Source: Amycolatopsis rubida
GTDB taxonomy: Bacteria; Actinomycetota; Actinomycetes; Mycobacteriales; Pseudonocardiaceae
Length of the DNA stretch: 64,000 nucleotides
Reading direction: 5' to 3'
NCBI RefSeq assembly: GCF_900115345.1
Contig: NZ_FOWC01000006.1
Location: 62,001 to 126,000 of the forward strand
The position numbers and the translations under genes are program-made. The stretch's first letter is position 1. Every line of letters begins with the position of its first letter. The notes under the pieces are model-generated. The model ran no database searches. It was not told the origin of the DNA and saw nothing but the letters and a program-made list of their open reading frames with translations. Below are positions 44,163 to 52,788 of this stretch, piece by piece.

Positions 44163-46697
44163 TCATCGGCCGGAGGTGTGCGGGGACGGTGCGGAGCCCA
44201 GGAAGGGCAGCAGTTCCGCGCCGTCCAGTAGTGCGGCGAGCGTGCGGAGGACCCCCGCGCTGCCGGTGCTGACGTCGGTCGACAGGCGAAGCAGCTGGTT
44301 GCCGGGGAAGGCCAGCCCGCCGCGGTACGGCACGCCGTGCCAGGACAGCCGCGCCAGGTGCAGGTCGAGGGCTTCCCGATCGGGCTCGTCGGCGAAGGAC
44401 AGCGCGGCGGCGAGCCCGCACCGGCCGTAGAGCAGGCCCGGGTGGATCACGAACTCCCCGCGGCAGGCGGCCCGCAGCCCGGGCAGGCTCCGGGCGGCCG
44501 CGGAGTCCGGCAGCCGCCGGGCGACCTGCTCGGCCACCAGCAGGATCCCGGCGCTGCCGATCGCGGCGTAGGGGAGCAGGCGCAGGGTGCCGTCGCGGAC
44601 CTGCAGCGACCCGTCCGGCGCGGGAGCGCATTCCTCCAGGTCGCGGGCCAGCACCCGGTCGGCCAGGGTGAGCCAGGACGGCTCGCCGGTGTGCTCGTGC
44701 AGGCGCAGGAACAGCAACGCGGGCCCGGACCAGCCGCTGAGCAGTCCGGCCCTGGCGAAGCGGCCGGGCGGGTCGGCGGTCTCGAACGCGGTCGCGAGCT
44801 TGAGGGCGACGTCCAGCGCTTGGCGGCCGAACTCGTTGTCGCCGCGCGTCGTCGCGAAGTGCAGGCGGGTGAGACCGATCCCGGCGAGCCCGCTTTCCAG
44901 GCCGTGGTCGGTGGTCTGGTCGACCAGCGGCTGCGACGCGGCGAGCAGTTCGCCGGCTTCTGCCGCGTAGCCGAATTCTTCGAGGACGTACGCGATGCCG
45001 TGGCTGCCGTCGAAGAACCCGGGCCGCGAGGGCGGTTGCCGCCGGACGGCCGCCAGCAGCCACTGCTCGTACTCCGGATAGCGGCCGGCTCCGGCGACGT
45101 GCAGCGAGTGCAGCACGCCCGCGGCGCCGACACCGAAACCCGCGCCGCCGGAGCGGAACTGCTCGATGTCGCCGGGGAACAGCCGGTCGGTCCGGTCTGG
45201 AGTGGCAGTGGCGAGGATGGCTTCCGCGATCTGCTTGCGGACCAGCGACCAGTCCGGCCGCGGCTCGTCGAGCGCGGTGTGCGTCGCGGGCGGCGCGGTG
45301 CGCGGGGCGAGCACGGAGACCACGCGGTCGGCGTACCCGTCCGGCAGGCCGAACCGCTGCTGCGCGAAGTCCGCGAGCCCGCGCAGCTTGCCCGGCGCGA
45401 GTTCCAGCAGCATCACCAGCGGAAGGAAGAGCCACAGCCGCAGCGCCGCGAGGGCGTGCTCGTCGATCTCGAAACCGTTGCGGTCGGCGGGTGCGCGGAA
45501 GCCGGGGGCTCCCAGCCCCGGGCGGTCGCCGGAATCGGCGTCGACGGCCAGTTCGAAGTCGATCAGCGACACCCGGTCCTGCTCGTCGACCAGGATGTTC
45601 TTCCCGTGCAGGTCGCCGAACACGATCCCGTGCCGGTGGATGTCCGCGACGATGCGCTCGACCTGGGCGAGCACGGCCAGAGCGCGTTCGCGGAAGGCCG
45701 CGAGCCCGCTTTCGGCCCGGGTGCCGCTGGTGAGCGGGTAGTGCCGGGCGAGCCAGCTGCTCAGCGCGATGCCGGGCAGGTGCTCCATCGCCAGGTAGTG
45801 GTGCTCCCACACGGTGAACTGCTCGTACACGCGCGGGATGCCCGGAACGTCCGCCAGCCGTTCGAGTACCTCCCGCTCGTGGTTCAGCCGGGCGACCGCG
45901 TCGGCGCCCTCCCGGTCCAGTCCGGCATGCGGCCGGGCCTCCTTCAGCACCACGGTCTTCCCCTCGGCCCCTCGTTCGGCCAGATAGACGCCGCCGCCAT
46001 TGGAAAAGTGCAGGGAGCCGGTCACCCGGTACGGGAATCGGGCTCCGTTCTTGCGCGCGGCCAGGCTCTCGGACAAACAGGACGGAATCGGCACCCAATC
46101 CGGCACGGAAAAGGACGGTTCCCGCCGGTCGGGCACGAGCGTGCCATCCGGACGGCGGATTGCCAGCACCCGGGTTCCGGCGTGTTCGGTCCACTGTTCG
46201 GCGAATCCGCCGTACCGGACGTAAAGCGGGCCTTCGCGGTAGCGGAGATCGCTCAGAATATACGCGCCGTGCTCGCCTTCCAGTTCGGCGGAAAGGTCGG
46301 CCAGTATCATGGCGAGCGCCTCTTCGGAGTGCGGGTAAATCGTGACGAGCTTGCCGCTTCCCGCGCGGGGCGCGTATTTCGAATTGCGGCTCACCAGGGT
46401 CGCCCGGGAACGCAGATGCTTGTACGCGATCCGCCGCTCCACGCAGTACTGATGCACGCGGGACAGGACGTCCGCCGCGTTGTCCAGGCCCGCGGAGACG
46501 TGGATTTTCCAGCCCTGGGCGGGAAGTTTCCGCCCCGGCGGGCGCAGCGACCGCCAGATCCCGCGCGCCTCGTCCGTCCACCCGGGTCCCGGCCGGGGCA
46601 GCCCCGCGGCCAGGTCGCCTGCCGCGCCCGGGGTTTCCCGCGGTTCGTCGAAGAACAGCGGATCGGCGAAGCAGAAAGCCTCGTACCGGACGTCCAT
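44163..46697 (-). CDS. Class III lanthipeptide synthetase (LanKC, RamC/AmfT-like)
   Basis: 844 aa, the usual size. N-terminal lyase domain (about 1-210; starts MDVRYEAFCFADPLFFDE as in the family). Ser/Thr-kinase domain about 220-510: VVLKEARPH, AMEHLPG, HRHGIVFGDLHGKNILV near 362, and VSLIDFELA with DFE in place of DFG. C-terminal LanC-like cyclase domain about 520-844 (GAAGVLHSLH, FFDGSHGIAYVL, GLESGLAGIG, GWSGPALLFL), apparently without the three zinc ligands, as in class III. It phosphorylates and eliminates Ser/Thr of the precursor and forms lanthionine or labionin rings. The start at 46697 was chosen from family similarity and GGGAAGGG upstream; an in-frame ATG at 46763 is possible. Confidence 0.95.
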   Translation of the reverse strand: MDVRYEAFCFADPLFFDEPRETPGAAGDLAAGLPRPGPGWTDEARGIWRSLRPPGRKLPAQGWKIHVSAGLDNAADVLSRVHQYCVERRIAYKHLRSRATLVSRNSKYAPRAGSGKLVTIYPHSEEALAMILADLSAELEGEHGAYILSDLRYREGPLYVRYGGFAEQWTEHAGTRVLAIRRPDGTLVPDRREPSFSVPDWVPIPSCLSESLAARKNGARFPYRVTGSLHFSNGGGVYLAERGAEGKTVVLKEARPHAGLDREGADAVARLNHEREVLERLADVPGIPRVYEQFTVWEHHYLAMEHLPGIALSSWLARHYPLTSGTRAESGLAAFRERALAVLAQVERIVADIHRHGIVFGDLHGKNILVDEQDRVSLIDFELAVDADSGDRPGLGAPGFRAPADRNGFEIDEHALAALRLWLFLPLVMLLELAPGKLRGLADFAQQRFGLPDGYADRVVSVLAPRTAPPATHTALDEPRPDWSLVRKQIAEAILATATPDRTDRLFPGDIEQFRSGGAGFGVGAAGVLHSLHVAGAGRYPEYEQWLLAAVRRQPPSRPGFFDGSHGIAYVLEEFGYAAEAGELLAASQPLVDQTTDHGLESGLAGIGLTRLHFATTRGDNEFGRQALDVALKLATAFETADPPGRFARAGLLSGWSGPALLFLRLHEHTGEPSWLTLADRVLARDLEECAPAPDGSLQVRDGTLRLLPYAAIGSAGILLVAEQVARRLPDSAAARSLPGLRAACRGEFVIHPGLLYGRCGLAAALSFADEPDREALDLHLARLSWHGVPYRGGLAFPGNQLLRLSTDVSTGSAGVLRTLAALLDGAELLPFLGSAPSPHTSGR

Positions 46698-47124
46698 GAA
46701 AACGAGCCCTTCCCTTTTTCCTGAGGAAAACCGGGCGACTTCGATGTCGGACGGTGACACCATTGCCGCACGAGGGGGGTGTCCCGGCCAATCCGCCAAC
46801 CCGGGGGTTCGCGGCTCCTCGTGAGGGTGACGGACGCGGGTTTGGGTCGCAAAAATGGGGACTGCGCGTGAGTCATCCCTACCCGATCGGGGTGTAACGA
46901 AGATGTTTCCCGGCCGCTCGACCCAGGTCGGCGCGGAAAGAGCCGGAGAAATTGGCGGAAGGTCATCAACCCGTTCCGGTGACCTGGCTTCCGTCCGTCG
47001 TGCGGCGCGAACCCGGTGCGGATTGGTCCATTCGGGGTGGCGGCGGCGCATTCGCGGCGGGAATGTGCCGCATTCGTTACCGGAGAATCGGGGTGCTGCC
47101 CGATTCTCGCCTCCGGCTGCCGCG
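46698..47124. promoter_or_regulatory. Promoter region of the lanthipeptide operon
   Basis: About 430 bp without a gene. A palindrome ACCC-GATC-GGGGT at 46881-46893, about 185 bases upstream of LanKC, is the clearest symmetry. In ram loci a RamR response regulator controls this promoter; no ramR-like gene is adjacent here. Binding is not shown. Confidence 0.45.
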
Positions 47125-47177
47125 GCCGTGAAGGACTCCTTGAGGGAATCCGATTCCCTCAAGGAGTCCTTCACGGC
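47125..47177. repeat. Perfect 53-bp intergenic palindrome
   Basis: Two 26-base arms, left starting GCCGTGAAGGACTCCTTGAG, around a single central C; every base pairs. It lies between the lanthipeptide promoter and the 3' end of the LysR gene and could form a cruciform or act as a terminator for the LysR transcript. It shares the GAGGGAATC-GATTCCCTC centre with the other palindromes but has different outer arms. Confidence 0.95.
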
Positions 47178-47205
47178 GTTCCGGCGCCACCCCGGCCCGA
47201 GTGCC

Positions 47206-48099
47206 TCACCCGGCCAGCGTCTTCCCCGAACGCACCAGGCCTTCCAGCAGCTCCACCGCACGCCGGGCGGCGGGATGCGCCGCGATCGGCTTCTTCACCG
47301 CCAGGCTGAGATGCCGGACCGGGGCGGGGGAGGCCAGCGCCACGGTGGTGAGGCCCTCCGGCAGTTCGCCGATGCCGAGTTCCGGCACCACCGTCAGCCC
47401 GATTCCCGTTGCCACGAAAGACATCGCGGTCCGGTAGTCGTGCGTCTCGACGACGAAACCCGGCGAGAATCCGGCCTGCGTGCAGGCGTTGAGCAGCACC
47501 TGACGGCACGGGCCTTCGCGCAGGTCGTTGTCGACCCAATGCCGTTCGGCGAGTGCGGCCAGCGGCACTTCCGCCAGTCCGGCGAGCGGGTCGTCGAGGC
47601 GGACGACTGCCAGGTACGGGTCCTCGGCCAGCCGGTGCACGACGACCGACCCGGGGTGCTCGGCCCCGGTTTCCTCCACGAAGATGTCGATGTCCGGGTC
47701 GCCCGGCGTGAACTCGGTCAGCATCAGGTCCAGCCGCAGGCCGGGGAACTCGGTGCGGAGCGCGGCGACGGTCGGCGCCAGCCACGTGGAGCCTGCCGAG
47801 CCGAAGTAGCCGATCGACAGGCGGCCGACGCGTCCGGCGCGCAGTTCGCTCACCACCTGCTCGACCCGGCTGAACGCCTCGAACAAGGCCTCGGCCTCGG
47901 CGGCGAGGGTGCGCCCGGCCTCGGTGGGCTCGATGCCGCGGCCGGACCGTTCGAACAGCTGCAGCCCGGTCTCCCGGTGCAGCGTGGTGATTTGCTGGCT
48001 CACCGCGGACGGCGTGTAGCCGAGCGCGGCGGCGCTCGCGCGGATCGACCCTGACGCGACGACTGCGCGCAGCACGCGGAGCCGGGGAATGTCCAGCAT
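47206..48099 (-). CDS. LysR-family transcriptional regulator
   Basis: 297 aa. N-terminal helix-turn-helix: RLRVLRAVVASGSIRASAAA, then YTPSAVSQQITTLHRETGLQ. The C-terminal periplasmic-binding-type effector domain begins near RLSIGYFGSAGS and includes the VATGIGLTVVPELG patch. The start at 48099 was chosen over 48117 by the typical LysR N terminus. Divergent from an EamA exporter with palindromic motifs between, the usual LysR arrangement; it probably controls that exporter and itself. Confidence 0.94.
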   Translation of the reverse strand: MLDIPRLRVLRAVVASGSIRASAAALGYTPSAVSQQITTLHRETGLQLFERSGRGIEPTEAGRTLAAEAEALFEAFSRVEQVVSELRAGRVGRLSIGYFGSAGSTWLAPTVAALRTEFPGLRLDLMLTEFTPGDPDIDIFVEETGAEHPGSVVVHRLAEDPYLAVVRLDDPLAGLAEVPLAALAERHWVDNDLREGPCRQVLLNACTQAGFSPGFVVETHDYRTAMSFVATGIGLTVVPELGIGELPEGLTTVALASPAPVRHLSLAVKKPIAAHPAARRAVELLEGLVRSGKTLAG

Positions 48100-48106
48100 G
48101 CGGCGA

Positions 48107-48158
48107 ATGTACAGCACTCCTTAACGGAGGTACAGAACTCATCGCTTGTGCTGTACAG
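48107..48158. promoter_or_regulatory. Candidate LysR operator
   Basis: ATGTACAGCAC (48107-48117) and GTGCTGTACAG (48148-48158) form an inverted repeat with 10 of 11 bases pairing, and a third GGTACAGA lies between them. LysR proteins commonly use two such sites in the divergent region. Confidence 0.6.
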
Positions 48159-48181
48159 CTGGCTGAGGCGACGATGGCTGA

Positions 48182-49078
48182 GTGACCGATCTCGTGGAAA
48201 CCGTCCCGCCCGCCGGCAAGTCCGACTTCGGCAAGATCGCGGCCGCCGCTGGGCTCGCCGTCGTGCTGTGGGCCTCGTCGTTCGTCGCTATCCGCAGCGT
48301 CGGGCACGCCCTGTCTCCGGCACCGCTGGCACTGCTGCGGCTCGCCGTCGCGGCCGTCACGCTCACCGTGTTCGCCGTGGCCAAGGGCGCGGCTCGCATC
48401 CGGCTGTCGCGCAAGGCGTTCCTGCTGGTCGCGGCCTACGCCGTGCTGTGGCTGGCCGCGTACACCGTCGTCCTCAACGCGGGGGAGCGGCAGGTCGACG
48501 CCGGGACCGCGGCGCTGCTGGTGAACCTCGCGCCGCTGATGGTCGCCGTCGCGGCCGGGAAGTTCCTCGGCGAAGGCTTCTCGCGCTCGCTCGTCATCGG
48601 CTCGCTCGTCGCGCTGGGCGGGGCCGCGCTGATCGCGACCGGCGCCACCGGGAGCAACGACTGGGCCGGCGTGCTGCTGTGCTTGCTGGCCGCCGTGCTC
48701 TACGCCGCCGGAGTCATGGTCCAGAAGGTGACGTTGCGCCACGTCGACGGGCTGACCGCGATCTGGCTCGGCTGCGTCGTCGGCACCGTGGTCCTGCTGC
48801 CCTGGACACCGCAGCTGGTCAGCGAACTGCGGGTGGCTCCGGCGGGCGCGGTGCTCGGCAGCGTCTACTTGGGAGTGTTCCCCACCGCGGTCGGCTTCAC
48901 CGCGTGGGCGTACGCGCTCCGCCGCACGGACGCGGGCCGGCTGACGATGGTGTCCTACGCCGTGCCCGCGGCGGCCGTGCTGCTGTCCTGGCTGCTGCTC
49001 GCCGAAACCCCGACCGCGTACGGCCTCGTCGGCGGCGTGCTGTGCCTGGCTGGCGTAGCCATCTCCCGCCGTCGTTGA
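48182..49078 (+). CDS. EamA/DMT-family transporter
   Basis: 298 aa from GTG, ten hydrophobic segments in two repeats of five, as in drug/metabolite transporters of the RhaT/EamA type. Typical elements are VLWASSFVAIRSVGHALSPA at the start of repeat 1 and FPTAVGFTAWAYALRR in repeat 2. The substrate is unknown; amino-acid or metabolite efflux is common for EamA proteins paired with LysR. Confidence 0.92.
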   Translation: MTDLVETVPPAGKSDFGKIAAAAGLAVVLWASSFVAIRSVGHALSPAPLALLRLAVAAVTLTVFAVAKGAARIRLSRKAFLLVAAYAVLWLAAYTVVLNAGERQVDAGTAALLVNLAPLMVAVAAGKFLGEGFSRSLVIGSLVALGGAALIATGATGSNDWAGVLLCLLAAVLYAAGVMVQKVTLRHVDGLTAIWLGCVVGTVVLLPWTPQLVSELRVAPAGAVLGSVYLGVFPTAVGFTAWAYALRRTDAGRLTMVSYAVPAAAVLLSWLLLAETPTAYGLVGGVLCLAGVAISRRR

Positions 49079-49594
49079 CCGCGTCCCCACCCCGGCACGG
49101 GGGGTAGGACGACACGGTGAACCGCGGATTGGCGAGCACCCGGCGGAACTGCTCCGGCGGCACGCCGTCCGCGGCCGGCTTTTCGGCCAGTTCCACCGAA
49201 TTCGCGGCCGGCAACCGGATTTCCGGCCCGCCGCGCCACCGGGTCGCGACCCGCGCGCTGCCGACCGCGCGCAATCCAGCGCCTGCCCGGCCCCTGCGAC
49301 GTCACCGTCCGCTCGTTCGAGCAGGTGCAGGATCCGGCCTCGCACGGAACGGAAAACCGCCGCGCTCGCCTCGCCGGGCGCGGCGAGCGGGGTTTGCCCG
49401 CGCGGCTTGAGTTTCGCGCGATTGCGGGAGAAATCCGACCAGGGAGCGACTGCATCTGGTGACTCCGGCGATGGTGAGTACGGCCCCGCCTCGGAAGGTG
49501 CGAAGACGTCCTGGCGACGGGGCTCGCGGGCACATCCGCTTTCCCGGCTGGGTTTAGCGGATCACCGCGCCGCGCGGTCAAGAAGAGACGTCGT
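49079..49594. other. No intact gene; possible remnant on the minus strand
   Basis: On the minus strand, FRSVRGRILHLLERADGDVA (about 49365-49305) and, in another frame, RLPAANSVELAEKPAADGVP and EQFRRVLANPRFTVSSYPP (about 49225-49100) look protein-like, as if one gene had lost its frame. The family is not recognised. Confidence 0.3.
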
Positions 49595-49630
49595 GAGTGG
49601 CTATTCCGGTTAGAACCGGGATAGCCGCTC
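49595..49630. terminator. Hairpin, terminator-like palindrome
   Basis: A 15-bp stem, GAGTGGCTATTCCGG against CCGGGATAGCCGCTC, with two G-T mismatches and a 6-base loop TTAGAA. No T-run. It may be another member of the dispersed intergenic palindromes or a terminator. Confidence 0.65.
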
Positions 49631-49726
49631 CCGCGCTGCCGCCGGGCGCACCACGAGTTCGGCAGTGCTCAGGTAGGTGCGGTTGAGCGCGGCCAGCTGC
49701 GGCGGAAGCGCGTCGACCCGCGTGGG

Positions 49727-50218
49727 GCGGATGCCGGCGGCAAGGACGGGGTACACGCGCCCGATGCCCGCACCGACCCGGCCGAAGCGGCGGACTTCGT
49801 GACCGCGACCGGAGCGGACGCCCTGGCGGTGGCCGCGGGGACGTCCCGCGCGATGGTGGGGCGGACGGCCCAGGCGGGCCGTGCGCTGGTGGCCCGGCTG
49901 CGAGACGCGGTACTGGTCCCGTTGGTATTGCACGGTTCGTCAGGACTGCCGGACGAGGAACTGCGCGGGGCCGTGGTGAGCGGGACGGCGAAGGTCACTA
50001 TCTCGACGCATCTCAATGGCCTGTTCACGCGGTCGGTTCGGCAGTTCCTGGAGGAGCAGCCGGACGCGGCGGATCCGCGGAATTACCTCCGGTTGGGGAT
50101 GGCTTCGGAGACTGCTCGGCTTCTGCGTTCGCTGGCTGAGCTCCGGCGACGCGCGTGGAGGGAAGTCAACGAGTCCGGTATCGACCATCTCGTCGACGGC
50201 CGTGCGCGGGAGACGTAG
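49727..50218 (+). pseudogene. C-terminal fragment of a class II (zinc) ketose-bisphosphate aldolase
   Basis: The frame reads GGKDGVHAPDARTDPAEAAD, then ATGADALAVAAGTS, VPLVLHGSSGLPDEELR and ISTHLNGLFTRSVRQFLEE, the order found in the second half of class II fructose/tagatose-bisphosphate aldolases (GKDG loop, ALAVA-GTS, LHG-SG phosphate loop). The N-terminal half with the first zinc ligands is absent upstream, so it is a truncated copy. No promoter or start is assigned. Confidence 0.75.
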
Positions 50219-50513
50219 GGCGCTCCGCACTCGAACACGAAGGCGCGATCGCCGTGCGAGAGACAGGAGACAGCGGCGGGGCCGAATTGGCCGGCCGCGA
50301 TGAGGACAACCTGCGAGTACTCCACCGCGACTGTCCGTTCGCCGGATTCGGCGACGCGAATCCGCCGCTGTCCGCCGTCGAACGCGGCCGTCTGCGGCAC
50401 GGGGCCGGTCAGCGCACCGGCGGGAGAGGCTGGCCCGATCCGGATCCAGCCGGTATCGCTCGGCTGTCGGCGTCTCCCGGTGGCTGTCCCGGCCGAACCG
50501 GCCCGGGGTAGTC
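50219..50513. other. Region without a supported gene
   Basis: A minus-strand frame at about 50420-50225 (RTVAVEYSQVVLIAAGQFGP, DRAFVFECGAP) is protein-like but lacks a start and runs into the aldolase fragment; it may be a trace of another lost gene. Otherwise nothing is seen. Confidence 0.3.
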
Positions 50514-50525
50514 TTGGTATACCAA
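50514..50525. promoter_or_regulatory. TTGGTATACCAA operator, site 1
   Basis: Perfect 12-bp palindrome 28 bases before the amidohydrolase GTG start. The TGGTATACCA core is typical of sites for FCD-type GntR regulators, and two such regulators are encoded at 51997-52650 and 57094-57738. TATACC may also be part of the -10 element, so repression by occlusion is plausible. Confidence 0.7.
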
Positions 50526-50553
50526 AGCGCTCCCGTTGAGAAAGGTGCTCTCC

Positions 50554-51762
50554 GTGTTGATCCGTGACGTCCGTCCCTGGGGCGGTCAGCGCAGCGACGT
50601 CGAGGTGGCCGGCGGCCGGATCGCCGCGGTTCGCCCGCATGATCCGGCGGCGTCCGGAGGGGAGGCGGTCGAGGGGCGCGGGCGGCTGCTGTTCCCGTCG
50701 TTCAGCGACGTGCACGTGCACCTCGACTCGACGCGCATCGGCCTGCCGTTCCGGCCGCACACCGGGGCGCCGGGCGTCTGGGCGATGATGCTGAACGACC
50801 GCGAGAACTGGCGGAACGCCGAGGTGCCGCTGCCGGAACGCGTCGCGGGCACGCTGGAGCGGATGATCGCGAACGGAACCACGCGCGTGCGCACCTACGC
50901 GCAGGTCGACGTGGACTGCCGGCTCGAAAAACTCGACGCCGTGCTCGCGGCCAAGCAGCGCTTCGCCGCGCACGCGGACGTCGAGGTGATGGCATTTCCG
51001 CAGGCAGGGATCCTGCGCGAGCCCGGCACCGCCGACGTGCTGGAGGCCGCGCTGCGTTCGGGCGCGTCGGTGGTCGGCGGGATCGATCCGTGTTCGCTCG
51101 ACAAGGATCCCAAGGGGCACCTGGACGTCGTGTTCGGGCTGGCCGAGAAGTACGGCGTCGAGGTGGACATCCATCTGCACGAACCGGGGCATCTGGGCGT
51201 GTTTTCGACGGACCTGGTGATCGAGCGGGTCCGCGCGCTGGACATGCGCGGCAAGGTGACCATGTCGCACGCGTACGAGCTGGGCTCGGTTTCGGAAGCG
51301 GTGAGCCGCCGGCTGATCGACACGTTCGCGGAGCTGGACATCGCGATGGCCACGGTCGCGCCGTCGGTCGACCGGCAGTTGCCGCTGGCGGAGCTGACGA
51401 CCGCGGGCGTGCGCGTCGGGCTGGGGGAGGACGGGCAGCGGGACTACTGGAGCCCGTACGGCAACTGCGATCTTCTCGACCGCACGTGGCAGCTGGCCTT
51501 CACGCACGGGTTCCGGCGCGACGAGCTGATCGAGATGGCGCTGGCGGTCGCGACGATCGGCGGCGCGTCGATCCTGAGCCACGACGTGCCCCGGCTGGCG
51601 GGGATCGCCGACCGGCCCGGCGTGGCGGCCGGCGATCGGGCGGATCTGGTGCTGGTGGACGGCGAGACGCCGACCAGCGCGGTGATGGACCGCGGCAAGG
51701 ACCGGACGGTGCTGCACGACGGCGTCGTCGTGGCGGACGGGCTGGCGGTCGCCGACCTCTGA
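50554..51762 (+). CDS. Amidohydrolase-superfamily enzyme, cytosine-deaminase-like
   Basis: 402 aa. Metal-binding and catalytic residues follow the cytosine-deaminase/N-isopropylammelide type: DVHVHLDSTR near 51, VDIHLHEPGHLG with the His-x-x-Glu-like pair near 210, MSHAYELG near 230, and the late Asp in LGEDGQRDYWSPYGNCD. A C-terminal strand returns to the N-terminal beta-sandwich (DRADLVLVDGE). It probably deaminates or opens a nitrogen heterocycle in the cytosol. The GTG at 50554 is preferred over a TTG at 50536 because GAGAAAGG lies eight bases before it. Transcribed under the TTGGTATACCAA site. Confidence 0.88.
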   Translation: MLIRDVRPWGGQRSDVEVAGGRIAAVRPHDPAASGGEAVEGRGRLLFPSFSDVHVHLDSTRIGLPFRPHTGAPGVWAMMLNDRENWRNAEVPLPERVAGTLERMIANGTTRVRTYAQVDVDCRLEKLDAVLAAKQRFAAHADVEVMAFPQAGILREPGTADVLEAALRSGASVVGGIDPCSLDKDPKGHLDVVFGLAEKYGVEVDIHLHEPGHLGVFSTDLVIERVRALDMRGKVTMSHAYELGSVSEAVSRRLIDTFAELDIAMATVAPSVDRQLPLAELTTAGVRVGLGEDGQRDYWSPYGNCDLLDRTWQLAFTHGFRRDELIEMALAVATIGGASILSHDVPRLAGIADRPGVAAGDRADLVLVDGETPTSAVMDRGKDRTVLHDGVVVADGLAVADL

Positions 51763-51857
51763 CGGGCGAAGTCCGGCGGGGCCGGGAGAGGCCGCCGGGC
51801 CGGCGCCTCGGCCGCGATGGGGTTTCTGATCGACGGGCGCGGTCTCGCCGGCGCGAG

Positions 51858-51914
51858 CGTCCGTGAGCGGAACCCTGAAGGAATCAGATTCCCGCAGGGT
51901 TCCCCTCACGGACG
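51858..51914. repeat. Intergenic palindrome, copy 3 (57 bp)
   Basis: Arms CGTCCGTGAGCGGAACCCTG and its inverse ending CCCCTCACGGACG around GAATCAGATTC, with a few mismatches. It lies between the amidohydrolase and the convergent GntR gene, a position consistent with terminator-like function. Nothing else is seen in 51763-51996. Confidence 0.9.
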
Positions 51915-51996
51915 TCAGCGGGAGCGGGGAGCCGCACCGGCGTTCGGCTCCCGGCGCCCAGCCTGGCTGGGGAAGCTCCGCGCTCACGGGCGCGGC

Positions 51997-52650
51997 TCAA
52001 CCGGTCGAGGCTTCCCCCGCTGGATGCCGCCGCGCCGCCTCGCTGGTGCCCGTCGCGAGATGGGCCAGCACCAGCCGTTCCACCCGCTCGACGTCGCGGT
52101 CCACGATCGCCTCGTACAAGAGCTCGTGCTCCGCCGCCATCGCTTCCAGGTCGTCGTGCTGGCCGAGCAGCCACCGCATCCGGCTGCGCAACGTCCGCTC
52201 CAGTTCGCCGAGCAGTTCGTTCGCCGACAGCGATGTCACGACCTCGTGGAAGTCCGCGGCCGCCCGGCGGGCGGAGACCGCGTCGCCGGCGCGGGCGGCG
52301 CGCAGTTCCGTGTCCAGCACCTCCCGCAGCCGCGCCAGGCCCTCGCGGGTGCGGCGCTGCGCGGCGAGCCGGAAAGTGAGGCCCTCGAACGCGGTGCGCA
52401 CCTCGTTGAGGTCCGCGACATCCGACGCGGTGAACTCCCGCACCACCGACCACGACCGCGGCCGCGGCGTCACCAGGCCCTCGTTTCCCAGCGCGCGCAG
52501 GGCGTCCCGCACCGGTACCCGGCTCACGCCCGTCTCCGCGGCCAGATCCCGTTCGACCAGCTTGCTGCCGGGAGCCCGCGTGCCGTCGAGGATCTCGTTC
52601 CGCAGCCGTTCGGCGACGCGGCCGGACTCCGACGCGAAACCCGGCTCCAT
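51997..52650 (-). CDS. GntR-family regulator, FCD type (copy 1)
   Basis: 217 aa. Winged-helix N terminus: AERLRNEILDGTRAPGSKLV, ERDLAAETGVSRVPVRDALR, LVTPRPRSWSVV. The all-helical FCD effector domain has DVADLNEVRTAFEGLTFRLA, ADFHEVV and the metal-ligand-like AEHELLYEAI. It shares long stretches with the GntR at 57094-57738, so the two are paralogues. It is divergent from the second amidohydrolase gene with a TTGGTATACC site between, and convergent with the first. It probably represses both amidohydrolase promoters in the absence of substrate. Confidence 0.94.
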   Translation of the reverse strand: MEPGFASESGRVAERLRNEILDGTRAPGSKLVERDLAAETGVSRVPVRDALRALGNEGLVTPRPRSWSVVREFTASDVADLNEVRTAFEGLTFRLAAQRRTREGLARLREVLDTELRAARAGDAVSARRAAADFHEVVTSLSANELLGELERTLRSRMRWLLGQHDDLEAMAAEHELLYEAIVDRDVERVERLVLAHLATGTSEAARRHPAGEASTG

Positions 52651-52752
52651 CCGGCCCCCTCCCGCCGCTGTCACCGACAGGATCGGCGAATCTCCTCCCA
52701 GGTTCCCGGAAAGACCCGCACCCGGCAAGGTCTGGCCGCCAGGTTCCGCCGT

Positions 52753-52762
52753 TTGGTATACC
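52753..52762. promoter_or_regulatory. TTGGTATACC operator, site 2
   Basis: TTGGTATACC followed by GCAA, 26 bases before the ATG of the second amidohydrolase and 103 bases before the GntR start; nine or more bases match site 1. A weaker relative, TTGGTAGACC, is at 54114-54123, 67 bases before the broken gene at 54191. Confidence 0.65.
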
Positions 52763-52788
52763 GCAACGCACCGAGCGGAAGGACCCCG

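Noticed and set aside
44163..46697. Class IV lanthipeptide synthetase (LanL)
   Set aside because: The cyclase domain lacks recognisable Cys-Cys-His zinc ligands, and the precursor and exporters are of the class III ram/amf type.
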